DNA from: Clostridium sp.
GTDB lineage: Bacteria > Bacillota > Clostridia > Clostridiales > Clostridiaceae
NCBI GenBank assembly: GCA_031292145.1
Contig: JARLHR010000097.1
Span: forward strand, 62,001 to 126,000
DNA length: 64,000 nucleotides
Direction of reading: 5' to 3'
The translations under genes were made by a program, and so were the position numbers. Positions 9,032 through 17,466 of the stretch are shown here, piece by piece; positions within the stretch are counted from its first letter, which is position 1; the number at the start of each line of letters is the position of its first letter. Below the pieces are notes generated by a model, which was not told the DNA's origin, ran no database searches, and saw only the letters and a list, made by a program, of their open reading frames with translations.

Positions 9032-10213
9032 ATGGCAAGAAAAACATTTTTCAAAAAGGTATTAGGGTTAATAACTGTTGTAGCAATGTCAGCAACAATG
9101 GTTATGGGGTGTAGTGAAACAGCCAAAGTAAATTCAAATGGCGGAAATTCAGCTAGTGGAGACACTATTAAACTTGGAGGTGTATTCCCATTAACTGGTG
9201 ATGTTCCATCTATAGGTTCAGCTATGGAAAATGGAGCAAAGCTTGCAATTAAAGAAATAAATGATGCTGGCGGTGTTCTTGGCAAAAAATTAGAGCTTGT
9301 TTCAGAAGATGATCAAAACCAAGCTGCAACAGCTCCAAATGCAATAACAAAATTAATTACACAAGATAAGGTTACAGCAGTAGTTGGAACGTATGCAAGC
9401 AAATGTTCAATTCCAATGGCAGCAGTTGCAAAAGATTCAAAGGTAGTTATGATCACTCCTGTATCAACAAATGAGAAAGTAACTACTGAAGGTGGCGATT
9501 ATGTATTTAGGGCATGTTTTATAGATCCATTACAAGGTAAAGTTGGTGCACAATTTGCAGCACAAAACCTAAAAGCAAAGAAAGTAGCAATGCTTTATGA
9601 TGTAGGAAATGATTACTGCGTAGGTATTGCAAAAGAATTTAAGACAAACTTTGAAGCTTCTGGTGGTACTGTAGCATATGAAAAAACTTATAATGCAGGT
9701 GAAAGTGATTTTAAAGCATTTTTAACTGAAATTAAAGAATTAAATGTAGATGTACTTTATCTTCCTGACAACTACTCAACTGTAGGATTAATTGCAAAAC
9801 AAGCAAGAGAAATTGGTATTACCGCAAAATTCCTAGGTAGTGATTCATGGGGTGATCTAGGAGTTGTAAAAGTTGGTGGAGATGCAGTTGAAGGCGCTTA
9901 CTTTACAGACCATTTATCATTAAAATCAGACAATGCTGCTATTAAGAAATTTGCTGAAAATTATACTAAAGAATATAAAACTGAACCAAGTACATTCGCA
10001 GTACTTAGCTATGATTCAGTATATATTGTAGCACAAGCAATAAAAAATGCAGGTAGCACAGATGAAGCAGCTATCAAGGATGCAATGGCAAAAATTGATG
10101 CAGATTGTGGAACTACTCATTATAAATTTGATGATAAACATAACCCAATCAAGAGTGTAGTTATCAATAAAATTGTAAACGGACAATTTGATTTTGAAGC
10201 TGAAATTAAATAA
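9032..10213 (+). CDS. livK: LIV-type ABC transporter substrate-binding lipoprotein
   Basis: Extracellular binding component of a branched-chain-amino-acid family importer. Lipoprotein signal peptide with lipobox VMGC (Cys27), then a Ser/Gly/Asn linker and the periplasmic-binding-protein type I fold (IKLGGVFPLTGDVPSIGSAMENGAKLAIKEINDAGGVLGKKL, split here only for description). 393 residues, normal length. ATG 9032 follows GGAGG. Its own promoter, leader terminator and a hairpin repeat precede it, and another repeat separates it from livH. LivK-family proteins bind diverse amino acids and amides. Next to the D-amino-acid genes its ligand could be a D-amino acid or 5-oxoproline, which is speculation. 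Confidence 0.9.
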   Translation: MARKTFFKKVLGLITVVAMSATMVMGCSETAKVNSNGGNSASGDTIKLGGVFPLTGDVPSIGSAMENGAKLAIKEINDAGGVLGKKLELVSEDDQNQAATAPNAITKLITQDKVTAVVGTYASKCSIPMAAVAKDSKVVMITPVSTNEKVTTEGGDYVFRACFIDPLQGKVGAQFAAQNLKAKKVAMLYDVGNDYCVGIAKEFKTNFEASGGTVAYEKTYNAGESDFKAFLTEIKELNVDVLYLPDNYSTVGLIAKQAREIGITAKFLGSDSWGDLGVVKVGGDAVEGAYFTDHLSLKSDNAAIKKFAENYTKEYKTEPSTFAVLSYDSVYIVAQAIKNAGSTDEAAIKDAMAKIDADCGTTHYKFDDKHNPIKSVVINKIVNGQFDFEAEIK

Positions 10214-10241
10214 TTAAATTAATTTTTATCCTAACTATAAG

Positions 10242-10400
10242 TTAAGGCATATGAAAGAAAATAATAAGTCAAAGATGCGCTATATATTTCATGTTAGAAA
10301 AAAGCATGTTTACCTCATACCCCACATTAAATAAACACGCTGACAAAGTACAACATGAAAAGAAACATACTTACTGATCAGATTCTAATATATGCCTTAA
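10242..10400. repeat. Hairpin repeat, family A, copy 3 (best preserved termini)
   Basis: 159 bp bounded by perfect 11-bp terminal inverted repeats TTAAGGCATAT (10242-10252) and ATATGCCTTAA (10390-10400). Contains AATAATAAGTCAAAGATGCG shared with copy 2. No coding capacity. Size, TIRs and several copies fit a MITE-like or REP-like element. It lies between livK and livH. Confidence 0.8.
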
Positions 10401-10509
10401 TTTACATAAAATTTAAGATAAAAAAATTTATATATTTAACCCTCAACGTATATATCAACAATTGTTAGATTCATTATTTTCATATATTCGTTTTAAAGGA
10501 GAGATTGAT

Positions 10510-11394
10510 ATGAACACTTTATTACAACAAATTGTAAATGGCATATGCCTTGGTAGTGTATATGCCTTAATAGCTATCGGTTATACCATGGTGTACGGAA
10601 TTATTAAATTAATTAATTTTGCTCACTGTGATATTTATATGGTTGGTGCATTTTTAGGGTATTTCGCTTCAACAGTTCTAGGGTTTGGATTTATTCCATG
10701 TTTAATTTTTTCAATGGTTTCATGTGCTATCTTAGGTATGCTAATTGAAAGAGTAGCTTATAAGCCACTTAGAAATTCACCTAATGTAACATTGTTAATT
10801 ACTACTATGGGTATGGAACTTATATTGCAGAACTTTGTAAAAGCTGATTTCGTTGCAGGACCAAATACAAGGGATTTTCCTCAAGTAATTCCATTGGTAT
10901 CTTATAAATTAGGAGCAATCACAATCAGTAATCTTCAAATAATAGCCCTTGCTGTTACAATAATACTATGTATTACATTACAATATATAGTGAATAAAAC
11001 TAGCACCGGCAGAGCAATGAGAGCAACCTCTTATGATAGAGATGCCGCAGCCCTAATGGGAATAAATATAAACAAAGTAATTTCCCTAACCTTTGCTTTA
11101 GGTTCAGCATTAGCTGCTACTGCTGGTGTCCTTGTTGGTATGCTATATCCTAGACTTGAACCTGCTATGGGTGTTATGCCTGGCCTTAAGTCTTTCGTAG
11201 CTGCTGTTCTTGGCGGAATTGGAATTATACCTGGAGCAATGTTTGGTGGAATTGCAATGGGACTTATTGAAACTTTATCAAAAGTATATATTAGTTCGGG
11301 TTTATCCGATGCAATTGCTTTTTCCATCTTAATTATAATTCTTATTGTAAAACCAACAGGCTTATTTGGTAAGAAAAACAGTGTGAAGGTGTAG
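10510..11394 (+). CDS. livH: LIV-type ABC permease LivH
   Basis: Membrane permease of the importer. Start ATG 10510 (MNTLLQQIVNGICLGSVYALIAIG) is chosen because AAAGGAG precedes it; the frame is open 16 codons further up. Typical LivH segments: YTMVYGIIKLINFAHCDIYMVG, RNSPNVTLLITTMGMELILQN and AAVLGGIGIIPGAMFGGIAMG. About 294 residues with 7-8 hydrophobic segments. The stop TAG is followed immediately by livM. Confidence 0.92.
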   Translation: MNTLLQQIVNGICLGSVYALIAIGYTMVYGIIKLINFAHCDIYMVGAFLGYFASTVLGFGFIPCLIFSMVSCAILGMLIERVAYKPLRNSPNVTLLITTMGMELILQNFVKADFVAGPNTRDFPQVIPLVSYKLGAITISNLQIIALAVTIILCITLQYIVNKTSTGRAMRATSYDRDAAALMGININKVISLTFALGSALAATAGVLVGMLYPRLEPAMGVMPGLKSFVAAVLGGIGIIPGAMFGGIAMGLIETLSKVYISSGLSDAIAFSILIIILIVKPTGLFGKKNSVKV

Positions 11395-12450
11395 GTGATA
11401 TGGATGGAAAATAAGATAAGTAAAAACGAAAAAACTCTCAGTTTAGCTTTAGTTAAATCTATATATACTAGATATCTAATTACTGCAATAGTTCTTGCTT
11501 TAATTTATGTGTTTCTAATGTTTCTTGTAAACCAAGGAATGATTGGCGACTACATTCTAAGACTTATGAAAGAAATTGGAATTTTCTTAATTGCAGCCTT
11601 AGGACTTAATCTTATTTTAGGCTTTACTGGTCAATTTACTATGGGACATGCAGCCTTTATGTCAATTGGAGCATATGGTTCTGCAATAATGACAAAAAAT
11701 TTTAATATGCCCTTTCCTATTGCCTTACTTGTAGGCATTATATTAGCTGGAATTTTAGCAGCCCTAATTGGGTATCCAATTTTAAGACTTAAGGGTGACT
11801 ATTTAGCTATTTGTACCCTAGGTTTTGGTGAAATAGTAAAAGTAGTAATTCAAAATGTAGATTATGTTGGTGGAGCTAGAGGTATTTCAGGAATACCTGG
11901 AAAAACTTCCTTCTTAATAGTTTTTATTGGCGCAGCACTTTGCTATGCAATACTAAAGAATTTGATCCATTCTTCAAAAGGCAGAGCAATTATGTCTATT
12001 AGAGAAGATGAAATAGCTGCAGAAGCCATGGGTATAAATTCTACAAAATATAAAATGATTGCTTTTATTTTAGGTAGTAGTATGGCAGGCCTTGCTGGAG
12101 GCTTATATGCCCACTTTAATTCCTTTATTGACCCAGCAAGCTTTGCCTTTTCTAAATCAATTGAATTAATTACTTATGTTGTATTAGGTGGAATGGGAAG
12201 TTTATCTGGAACTGTAATTGGAACTTCAATTCTTATCTATCTACCTGAAGCCTTAAGGGGACTTAGTGATATATTTAAGACTTATCGTATTCTAATATAC
12301 GCTGTTGCACTTGTACTCATGATGATTTTCCGCCCACAAGGTATTCTTGGTACAAGAGAGATTTCAGTTGCTAACATAATAATATTTTTTAAGAAGTTTA
12401 GAAAAATACCCATAACAAATATAGAACAAAACGAAAAGGCTGGTGAGTAG
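11395..12450 (+). CDS. livM: LIV-type ABC permease LivM
   Basis: Second permease. GTG at 11395 abuts the livH stop; an ATG at 11404 three codons on is an equally plausible start. Family features: GLNLILGFTGQFTMGHAAFMSIGAY, LRLKGDYLAICTLGFGEIV, GGARGISGIPG and LGGMGSLSGTVIG. About 350 residues. The last bases overlap the longest possible livG frame, indicating coupling. Confidence 0.92.
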   Translation: MIWMENKISKNEKTLSLALVKSIYTRYLITAIVLALIYVFLMFLVNQGMIGDYILRLMKEIGIFLIAALGLNLILGFTGQFTMGHAAFMSIGAYGSAIMTKNFNMPFPIALLVGIILAGILAALIGYPILRLKGDYLAICTLGFGEIVKVVIQNVDYVGGARGISGIPGKTSFLIVFIGAALCYAILKNLIHSSKGRAIMSIREDEIAAEAMGINSTKYKMIAFILGSSMAGLAGGLYAHFNSFIDPASFAFSKSIELITYVVLGGMGSLSGTVIGTSILIYLPEALRGLSDIFKTYRILIYAVALVLMMIFRPQGILGTREISVANIIIFFKKFRKIPITNIEQNEKAGE

Positions 12451-12451
12451 T

Positions 12452-13222
12452 ATGTCTTTACTTTCAGTAGAAAATTTAACTATAAAATTTGGTGGTCTTA
12501 CTGCTGTTTCTGATGTAAATATGAAAATTGGTGATCATCAGTTAATAGGTCTTATCGGACCAAATGGTGCAGGTAAGACAACTCTATTTAATATGCTTAC
12601 CGGTGTTTATAAGCCAACTGAAGGAAAAATAGAATTAAATGGAGAGCGTATTGATGGAACTAAACCTTATAATATCACATCAAAACGTATTGCTAGAACC
12701 TTTCAAAATATTAGACTTTTTCCTGAATTAACTGTACTTCAAAATGTTATGATAAGTTTCAATTTTCAAGCAAAATCCAGCTTATTTACTTCAATAATTA
12801 ATACTCCTGCTCACATTTTTGAGGAAGAAAACATGAAACTAGAAGCCTTAGATATATTGAAAATTTTTAAATTAAATGATAAAGCAGAAGAACTTGCTAA
12901 AAATCTTCCTTATGGTAAACAAAGAAGATTGGAAATAGCTAGAGCATTAGCTGCAAAACCAAAACTTTTGCTTCTTGATGAGCCAGCAGCTGGTATGAAT
13001 CCCCAAGAAACAGCAGAGCTAACTGATTTGATTCGTTGGATAAAAAATGAGTTTAAAATTTCTATTTTACTCATTGAACACGATATGAAGCTTGTAATGA
13101 ATGTATGCGAATACATTTATGTACTTTCCTTTGGCCAAATTATTGCAGAAGGACTTCCAAAAGAAATTCAAAAGAATCCTCAAGTAATTGAAGCATATTT
13201 AGGAAAGGGGGCTGCACAATAA
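12452..13222 (+). CDS. livG: LIV-type ABC ATP-binding protein LivG
   Basis: Nucleotide-binding subunit. Walker A GPNGAGKTT, signature-like NLPYGKQRRLEIARALA, Walker B LLLLDEPAAGMNP and the H-loop IEHDM. ATG 12452 is preferred, with GGTGAG just upstream; GTG 12443 inside livM is the alternative. Length (about 256) and the extended insertion before the signature are typical for LivG rather than LivF. Confidence 0.92.
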   Translation: MSLLSVENLTIKFGGLTAVSDVNMKIGDHQLIGLIGPNGAGKTTLFNMLTGVYKPTEGKIELNGERIDGTKPYNITSKRIARTFQNIRLFPELTVLQNVMISFNFQAKSSLFTSIINTPAHIFEEENMKLEALDILKIFKLNDKAEELAKNLPYGKQRRLEIARALAAKPKLLLLDEPAAGMNPQETAELTDLIRWIKNEFKISILLIEHDMKLVMNVCEYIYVLSFGQIIAEGLPKEIQKNPQVIEAYLGKGAAQ

Positions 13223-13927
13223 ATGTTAAAGGTAAGTAATATTAATATATCTTATGGTGCAATTCATGCAATTCATGATTTAAGCCTGGAAGTAAATGAT
13301 GGAGAAATAGTAACTTTAATTGGTGCAAATGGTGCTGGAAAAACCAGTACACTTAGAGCCATTAGTGGATTAAACTCAATTAAGTCTGGTGAAATAAATT
13401 ATGATAGTAAGGTTATTACTAATATAGGCGCACATAAAATTGTAGCTCATGGCATTAGCCAAGTACCAGAAGGAAGAAGAGTGTTTGGTGATCAAACCAT
13501 AGAAGAAAATCTCCTTCTTGGCGCTTATTTAAGAAGAAATAAATCTGAAATTAAAGAATCAATGGAAGAAGTATTTACATTGTTTCCAAGAGTAAAAGAA
13601 AGAAGAAAACAACTTGCCGGAACTATGTCAGGTGGTGAACAGCAAATGCTTGCAATTGGAAGGGCCTTAATGGCAAAGCCTAAGCTATTATTGCTTGATG
13701 AACCATCTATGGGACTTGCTCCAATCGTAGTTGAAGAAATATTTGAAATTATAAAAAATATACGTAAAACCGGAACAACAATTCTTTTAGTGGAGCAAAA
13801 TGCTAATGCAGCCCTTCAGATAGCTGATCGTGGATATGTTTTGGAAACAGGTAGTGTGGTATTAGACGGATTAGCACAAGATTTACTACATGATGATTCT
13901 GTTAGAAAAGCATATTTAGGAGAATAA
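13223..13927 (+). CDS. livF: LIV-type ABC ATP-binding protein LivF
   Basis: Second ATPase, starting directly after the livG stop. Walker A GANGAGKTS, QVPEGRRVFGDQTIEENL, signature MSGGEQQMLAIGRALM, Walker B LLLLDEPSMGLAP and VEQNAN. 234 residues, the standard LivF length. Completes a full five-gene importer. Confidence 0.93.
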   Translation: MLKVSNINISYGAIHAIHDLSLEVNDGEIVTLIGANGAGKTSTLRAISGLNSIKSGEINYDSKVITNIGAHKIVAHGISQVPEGRRVFGDQTIEENLLLGAYLRRNKSEIKESMEEVFTLFPRVKERRKQLAGTMSGGEQQMLAIGRALMAKPKLLLLDEPSMGLAPIVVEEIFEIIKNIRKTGTTILLVEQNANAALQIADRGYVLETGSVVLDGLAQDLLHDDSVRKAYLGE

Positions 13928-13939
13928 TATGCCAAAGTG

Positions 13940-13948
13940 TGGTATAAT
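13940..13948 (+). promoter_or_regulatory. Extended -10 promoter before the kinase-like gene
   Basis: TGGTATAAT (TG-N-TATAAT) lies 13 nt after the livF stop and about 28 nt before the next start codon. No good -35 box is seen, as is usual for extended -10 promoters. Confidence 0.5.
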
Positions 13949-13975
13949 CTTACTATAGAATAGGAGGGGTCTTAT

Positions 13976-14599
13976 ATGGATAAATTTGTAATTGCAATAA
14001 CAAGAACTTGTGGAAGCGGCGGAACAACAATTGGTAAAATGCTTTCTAAGGATTTAGACATAAACATTTATGATAGAGAACTATTACGTTTAGCATCAGA
14101 TGATAGTGGTATTAATGAAGCATTATTTGCAAATGCAGACGAGGATGTAAAAAATAGTTTATTATATAAAGTCTCAAAGCACGTATATAATGGTGAATTA
14201 ATTCCACCTGAAAGTGGTAATTTTACTTCAGATGATAATTTATTTAACTATCAAGCTAAAATATTACGCGAACTAGCCGAAAGAGAATCTTATGTTGTAA
14301 TTGGACGCTGTGCTGATTATATTTTAAGAGATAAACCAAATATATTTAAAATTTTTATTCATGCTTCTGATGAATATTGTATAAAACATGAAATAGATAT
14401 TTTAGGCGCTTCAGAAAAAGAAGCAATCAAAGAAATTAAAAGATTAAATAAATATAGAAGTGACTACTATTATTATCACACAGGTAAAAAATGGGAAGAT
14501 GTAAAAAATTATGATTTATCCCTTGATACAAGTAAATTGGGTTTTGAAAAATGTGTTAAATACATTAAAGAATATATTAAATTAAGAATGGATTCATAA
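13976..14599 (+). CDS. Cytidylate-kinase-like family protein
   Basis: 207 residues of the cytidylate kinase-like (Cytidylate_kin2) P-loop family: IAITRTCGSGGTTIGKMLSKDL (P-loop variant GSGGTTIG), INIYDRELL, ESYVVIGRCADYIL, then a basic lid-like region (RLNKYRSDYYYYHTGKKW). Such proteins are widespread in Clostridia and often sit near transporters or regulators; the substrate is generally unknown. GGAGG precedes ATG 13976. It follows the liv operon but has its own promoter. Confidence 0.75.
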   Translation: MDKFVIAITRTCGSGGTTIGKMLSKDLDINIYDRELLRLASDDSGINEALFANADEDVKNSLLYKVSKHVYNGELIPPESGNFTSDDNLFNYQAKILRELAERESYVVIGRCADYILRDKPNIFKIFIHASDEYCIKHEIDILGASEKEAIKEIKRLNKYRSDYYYYHTGKKWEDVKNYDLSLDTSKLGFEKCVKYIKEYIKLRMDS

Positions 14600-14616
14600 A
14601 CTATAGACATCTAAAA

Positions 14617-14652
14617 CAAAAGCTAGGTTTATATAGTAATTTACCGAAATTA
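14617..14652. repeat. Partial copy of the family B palindrome end
   Basis: CAAAAGCTAGGTTTAT and TTACCGAAATTA align, with scattered transitions, to 6085-6120 at the left end of the 282-bp palindrome. No matching right arm was found nearby. Confidence 0.45.
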
Positions 14653-14698
14653 CACATATTTTTATTCTCCAGCACTTATGAACTTTTTAAAATACAGG

Positions 14699-14716
14699 GG
14701 GCTGTTGCAACAGCCC
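14699..14716. terminator. Bidirectional terminator between convergent operons
   Basis: Perfect 18-bp palindrome GGGCTGTTGCAACAGCCC with a T-rich tail on the plus side. It separates the kinase-like gene (plus) from the lactonase-like gene (minus) and probably serves both. Confidence 0.7.
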
Positions 14717-14738
14717 TTTAATTGTTATTTACTTCTAT

Positions 14739-15542
14739 CTATTCATAAAATTCTGGCGCACGTTTTATTGTTTTAAAGAATTCTTCATCATGAGCAAAGA
14801 ATACTTTAGCATCATATTTTTCTTCTAACCCTCTCACTTTTTCAATTGATTTAAAGAAAGAAAGACTGTCATAAAGTAATCCTGATGCTTTAGCCGGTGG
14901 TCCATAGATTTCTGAACTATATACACAATCTTGTGGAAAAATTAATGTACCTTCATTTTCTAAATGAACTACTACTCCAAGCAATCCTGGTGTATGACCT
15001 GGTAAGTTTACTATTTCTACACCTTTTGCAATTTCAAAGTCTTCTTCTACCAAATGATATTGCTTCACCGAAACATCCAAGTCTGATTTTATATAACCGC
15101 CATGTGTTAACGGATTTTCATTTAGCCTTACTTGAGTTTGAGCTTGCATAAAATCTGCCTTTGGTACATATACATCCGCATGTTTAAACAAATCTAAATT
15201 CCCTGCATGATCTAAGTGCATATGAGAAATTATTACTTTTTTAATTTCTTCTGGCTTTGTACCGCATAAAGCTAATTGATTTTCTATTCTTTGTTCATTG
15301 GTTTGATACAAAGGGTAAACTTCTTGTAAGTGTTTTGGCCAGTAACCTTTCATAGCTTCCGGATTGCTTCCTACATCATATAAAATTTTTCCATCTGGAT
15401 GGTCTATTAAAATAGCCATTACAGGTAATTTGATCCACTTATTTTGTACGTATGGCTGGCTATATGTTCCCATAGTAGCTCCACCCACTACATTATTTTT
15501 ATCAGTTTCTAAATATCCCGTGTCTAAAACATATACTTTCAT
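14739..15542 (-). CDS. Metallo-beta-lactamase-fold hydrolase, AttM/AiiA lactonase-like
   Basis: 267 residues with the zinc motif SHMHLDHAGN near residue 107, LPGHTPG with its His further on, and FAHDEEFF near the end. The layout (KVYVLDTGYL start, DVGSNPEA) is that of the N-acyl-homoserine-lactonase / gamma-butyrolactonase group. It is the last gene of a run with 4-hydroxybutyrate CoA-transferase and 4-hydroxybutyryl-CoA dehydratase, so hydrolysis of gamma-butyrolactone to 4-hydroxybutyrate, as by Agrobacterium AttM/BlcC, is the best-fitting role. A quorum-quenching role is the main alternative; the sequence alone cannot separate them. Confidence 0.8.
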   Translation of the reverse strand: MKVYVLDTGYLETDKNNVVGGATMGTYSQPYVQNKWIKLPVMAILIDHPDGKILYDVGSNPEAMKGYWPKHLQEVYPLYQTNEQRIENQLALCGTKPEEIKKVIISHMHLDHAGNLDLFKHADVYVPKADFMQAQTQVRLNENPLTHGGYIKSDLDVSVKQYHLVEEDFEIAKGVEIVNLPGHTPGLLGVVVHLENEGTLIFPQDCVYSSEIYGPPAKASGLLYDSLSFFKSIEKVRGLEEKYDAKVFFAHDEEFFKTIKRAPEFYE

Positions 15543-15577
15543 AAATTGCGTCCTCCTATACTTTTATAAAATTTTTA

Positions 15578-16888
15578 CTAAAATTTCACCTTGAATCTCT
15601 TTTCCCATTCCTCAGCCAGTTCACTTCTAAAATCAGGATGAGCAATATTTATCAGTGCTCTAGCTCTTTCTTTTAAAGTTTTACCTTTTAGTTCTGCTAT
15701 TCCAAACTCAGTTACAACATAATGCACATCATTTCTTGAAGTGGTTACTGTTGCTCCTTCATCTAAAATCGGCACTATTCTTGAAACCTTTCCTTTACTT
15801 GCAGTTGATGGCATTGCAATTATTGATTTACCACCCTTTGCCATTGCTGCTCCTCTTACAAAATCAACTTGACCACCTACACCACTAAACTGTTTAAGTC
15901 CTATTGTATCAGCAGCAACTTGTCCCATAAAATCTACTTGAATGCAGGAATTAATAGAAACCATTTTATAATTTTCAGAAATAATACATGGATCATTAAC
16001 ATAATCTACCGGATACATAACTACACTAGGATTTTCATTAACAAAATCATAAAGTCTTTTTGTTCCCATTAAAAATGTAACTACTGATTTACCATGATGT
16101 AAAGTTTTTGCTTTATTTGTTATTACACCTGCTTCAATAAGTTCAACAACTCCATCAGATATCATTTCTGAATGTATTCCTAGATCTTTTTTATCCTTTA
16201 AGAATAATAATACTGCATCTGGAATTGCACCAATACCAAGTTGAAGTGTAGCTCCATCGTCTATAAGCTTTGCACAATTTTCACCTATAGATTTTTCTAT
16301 CTCACCTATTTTAGGTGGCTTAAGTTCTATAATTTCATTAGAAGTTTCAATAATATAATCAATCTCAGATATATGAATAAAGGAATCTCCTAAAGTTCTT
16401 GGCATTTTGTCATTTAATTCTGCTATAACAATCTTAGCTGCTTCTGCAGCAGGTTTTGTATAATCATTTGAAACCCCAAAACTACAATAACCATGTGCAT
16501 CAGGAGTACTTAATTGAACTATTGCCACATCTACTGGCAACGAACCTTCCTTAAACATTTTTGGTACTTCTGAAAAAAAGCATGGCGTAAAATCCGCTCT
16601 TCCATCTGAAATAGCTTCCCTTGTTGTTGCACCAGCAAATATGGAATTGTGGCGGAAATTGGCAGCCATTTCAGGCTTAGCATATTCACTTTTCCCCATT
16701 GACACCATATGAACAATCTCTACGTCTTCATATAAATCCTTATTTTGAACCATTTCCTCTATAGTATCCTTTGGTTCTCCACAAGCATGTCCAATTACCA
16801 CCCTATCGCCACTTTTAATTTTTTTTACAGCTTGATCTGCTGTAATTACCTTACTTTTGTATAAATCCTTCCAGTTAATTTTAGACAC
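15578..16888 (-). CDS. abfT: 4-hydroxybutyrate CoA-transferase
   Basis: Activates 4-hydroxybutyrate using acetyl-CoA or a similar donor. 436 residues of the acetyl-CoA hydrolase/transferase family. Landmarks: GDRVVIGHACGEP, VQLSTPDAHGYCSFGVSND, LQLGIGAIPDAV and the catalytic glutamate in GIHSEMISDG (Glu241 by my count; Glu238 in the C. aminobutyricum enzyme), then FSGVGGQVDFVRGA. Length and motifs fit the 4-hydroxybutyrate rather than the short butyrate-acetoacetate type. It lies between the lactonase-like gene and the dehydratase, supporting the assignment. Confidence 0.88.
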   Translation of the reverse strand: MSKINWKDLYKSKVITADQAVKKIKSGDRVVIGHACGEPKDTIEEMVQNKDLYEDVEIVHMVSMGKSEYAKPEMAANFRHNSIFAGATTREAISDGRADFTPCFFSEVPKMFKEGSLPVDVAIVQLSTPDAHGYCSFGVSNDYTKPAAEAAKIVIAELNDKMPRTLGDSFIHISEIDYIIETSNEIIELKPPKIGEIEKSIGENCAKLIDDGATLQLGIGAIPDAVLLFLKDKKDLGIHSEMISDGVVELIEAGVITNKAKTLHHGKSVVTFLMGTKRLYDFVNENPSVVMYPVDYVNDPCIISENYKMVSINSCIQVDFMGQVAADTIGLKQFSGVGGQVDFVRGAAMAKGGKSIIAMPSTASKGKVSRIVPILDEGATVTTSRNDVHYVVTEFGIAELKGKTLKERARALINIAHPDFRSELAEEWEKRFKVKF

Positions 16889-16905
16889 CTCCTGAATATA
16901 ATCTT

Positions 16906-17178
16906 TTACAAACTTTTCAAATCACATAATAAACTGTCATAATCCTTTATATTTTTAACAAAGATTTTTCTATATTTTGAAATATATTTTTCATGGCTTA
17001 CACAACAATTTTGACATCCACAGACTAAAATTAAATAATCGTATTCTTTTGTTTCTTTTGCGATCTCGAGATTATGAGCGTAATCAAGATCTTTAATTAA
17101 ATTTCTAATAAACGCTTTTCTATCGTAGCTAGCGTTACAGCCTCCGCAGTATCTAATACCTATTTCCAACTTATCCAT
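16906..17178 (-). CDS. Small cysteine-rich protein of the 4-hydroxybutyrate operon
   Basis: 90 residues, not recognised. Contains RYCGGCNASYDR near the start (Cys-x2-Cys) and LVCGCQNCCVSHEKYI in the middle, six cysteines in all, suggesting a metal or Fe-S site or a redox role. Hydrophilic, no signal peptide. Located between the CoA-transferase and the NifU-like gene with gaps of a few nt, so it is expressed with them. A helper for the [4Fe-4S]-flavin dehydratase is a reasonable guess. The CGGCN start resembles small clostridial proteins of unknown function. Confidence 0.7.
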   Translation of the reverse strand: MDKLEIGIRYCGGCNASYDRKAFIRNLIKDLDYAHNLEIAKETKEYDYLILVCGCQNCCVSHEKYISKYRKIFVKNIKDYDSLLCDLKSL

Positions 17179-17183
17179 AATAT

Positions 17184-17453
17184 TTATTTTCTAAGAAGCT
17201 TCCTTGCAAAATCTAGCATTTCGCTGCTAACTGGATCAGCCATTTGTACATCTTTTACTCCTGGAATCTCCTTCAATACACTTGCAACTAATTCTTCCAT
17301 GGTAAATCTTGCAGAAGGACAACAGCTACATGCTCCTAAAAGTTTTACATGAGCAATTCCATCCTTAACCTTTACAAGCTCAATATCACCATTATGTTCT
17401 GCAAGTAATGGTTTAATTTTTTCATTTATGGCAATATTAATTTCATCAATCAT
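17184..17453 (-). CDS. NifU C-terminal-domain Fe-S scaffold-like protein
   Basis: 89 residues forming a single NifU-like/Nfu domain: DEINIAINEKIKPLLAEHNGDIELVKVKDGIAHVKLLGAC described in parts, with the ligand motif ACSCCPSARFTME (family CGxCPSS) and GVKDVQMADP. Start ATG 17453 is preferred (GGAG 7 nt upstream), 14 nt after the dehydratase gene ends; a longer frame would overlap that gene. Probably loads the [4Fe-4S] cluster of the dehydratase encoded just upstream. Confidence 0.85.
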   Translation of the reverse strand: MIDEINIAINEKIKPLLAEHNGDIELVKVKDGIAHVKLLGACSCCPSARFTMEELVASVLKEIPGVKDVQMADPVSSEMLDFARKLLRK

Positions 17454-17466
17454 AAGGTTACTCCAA

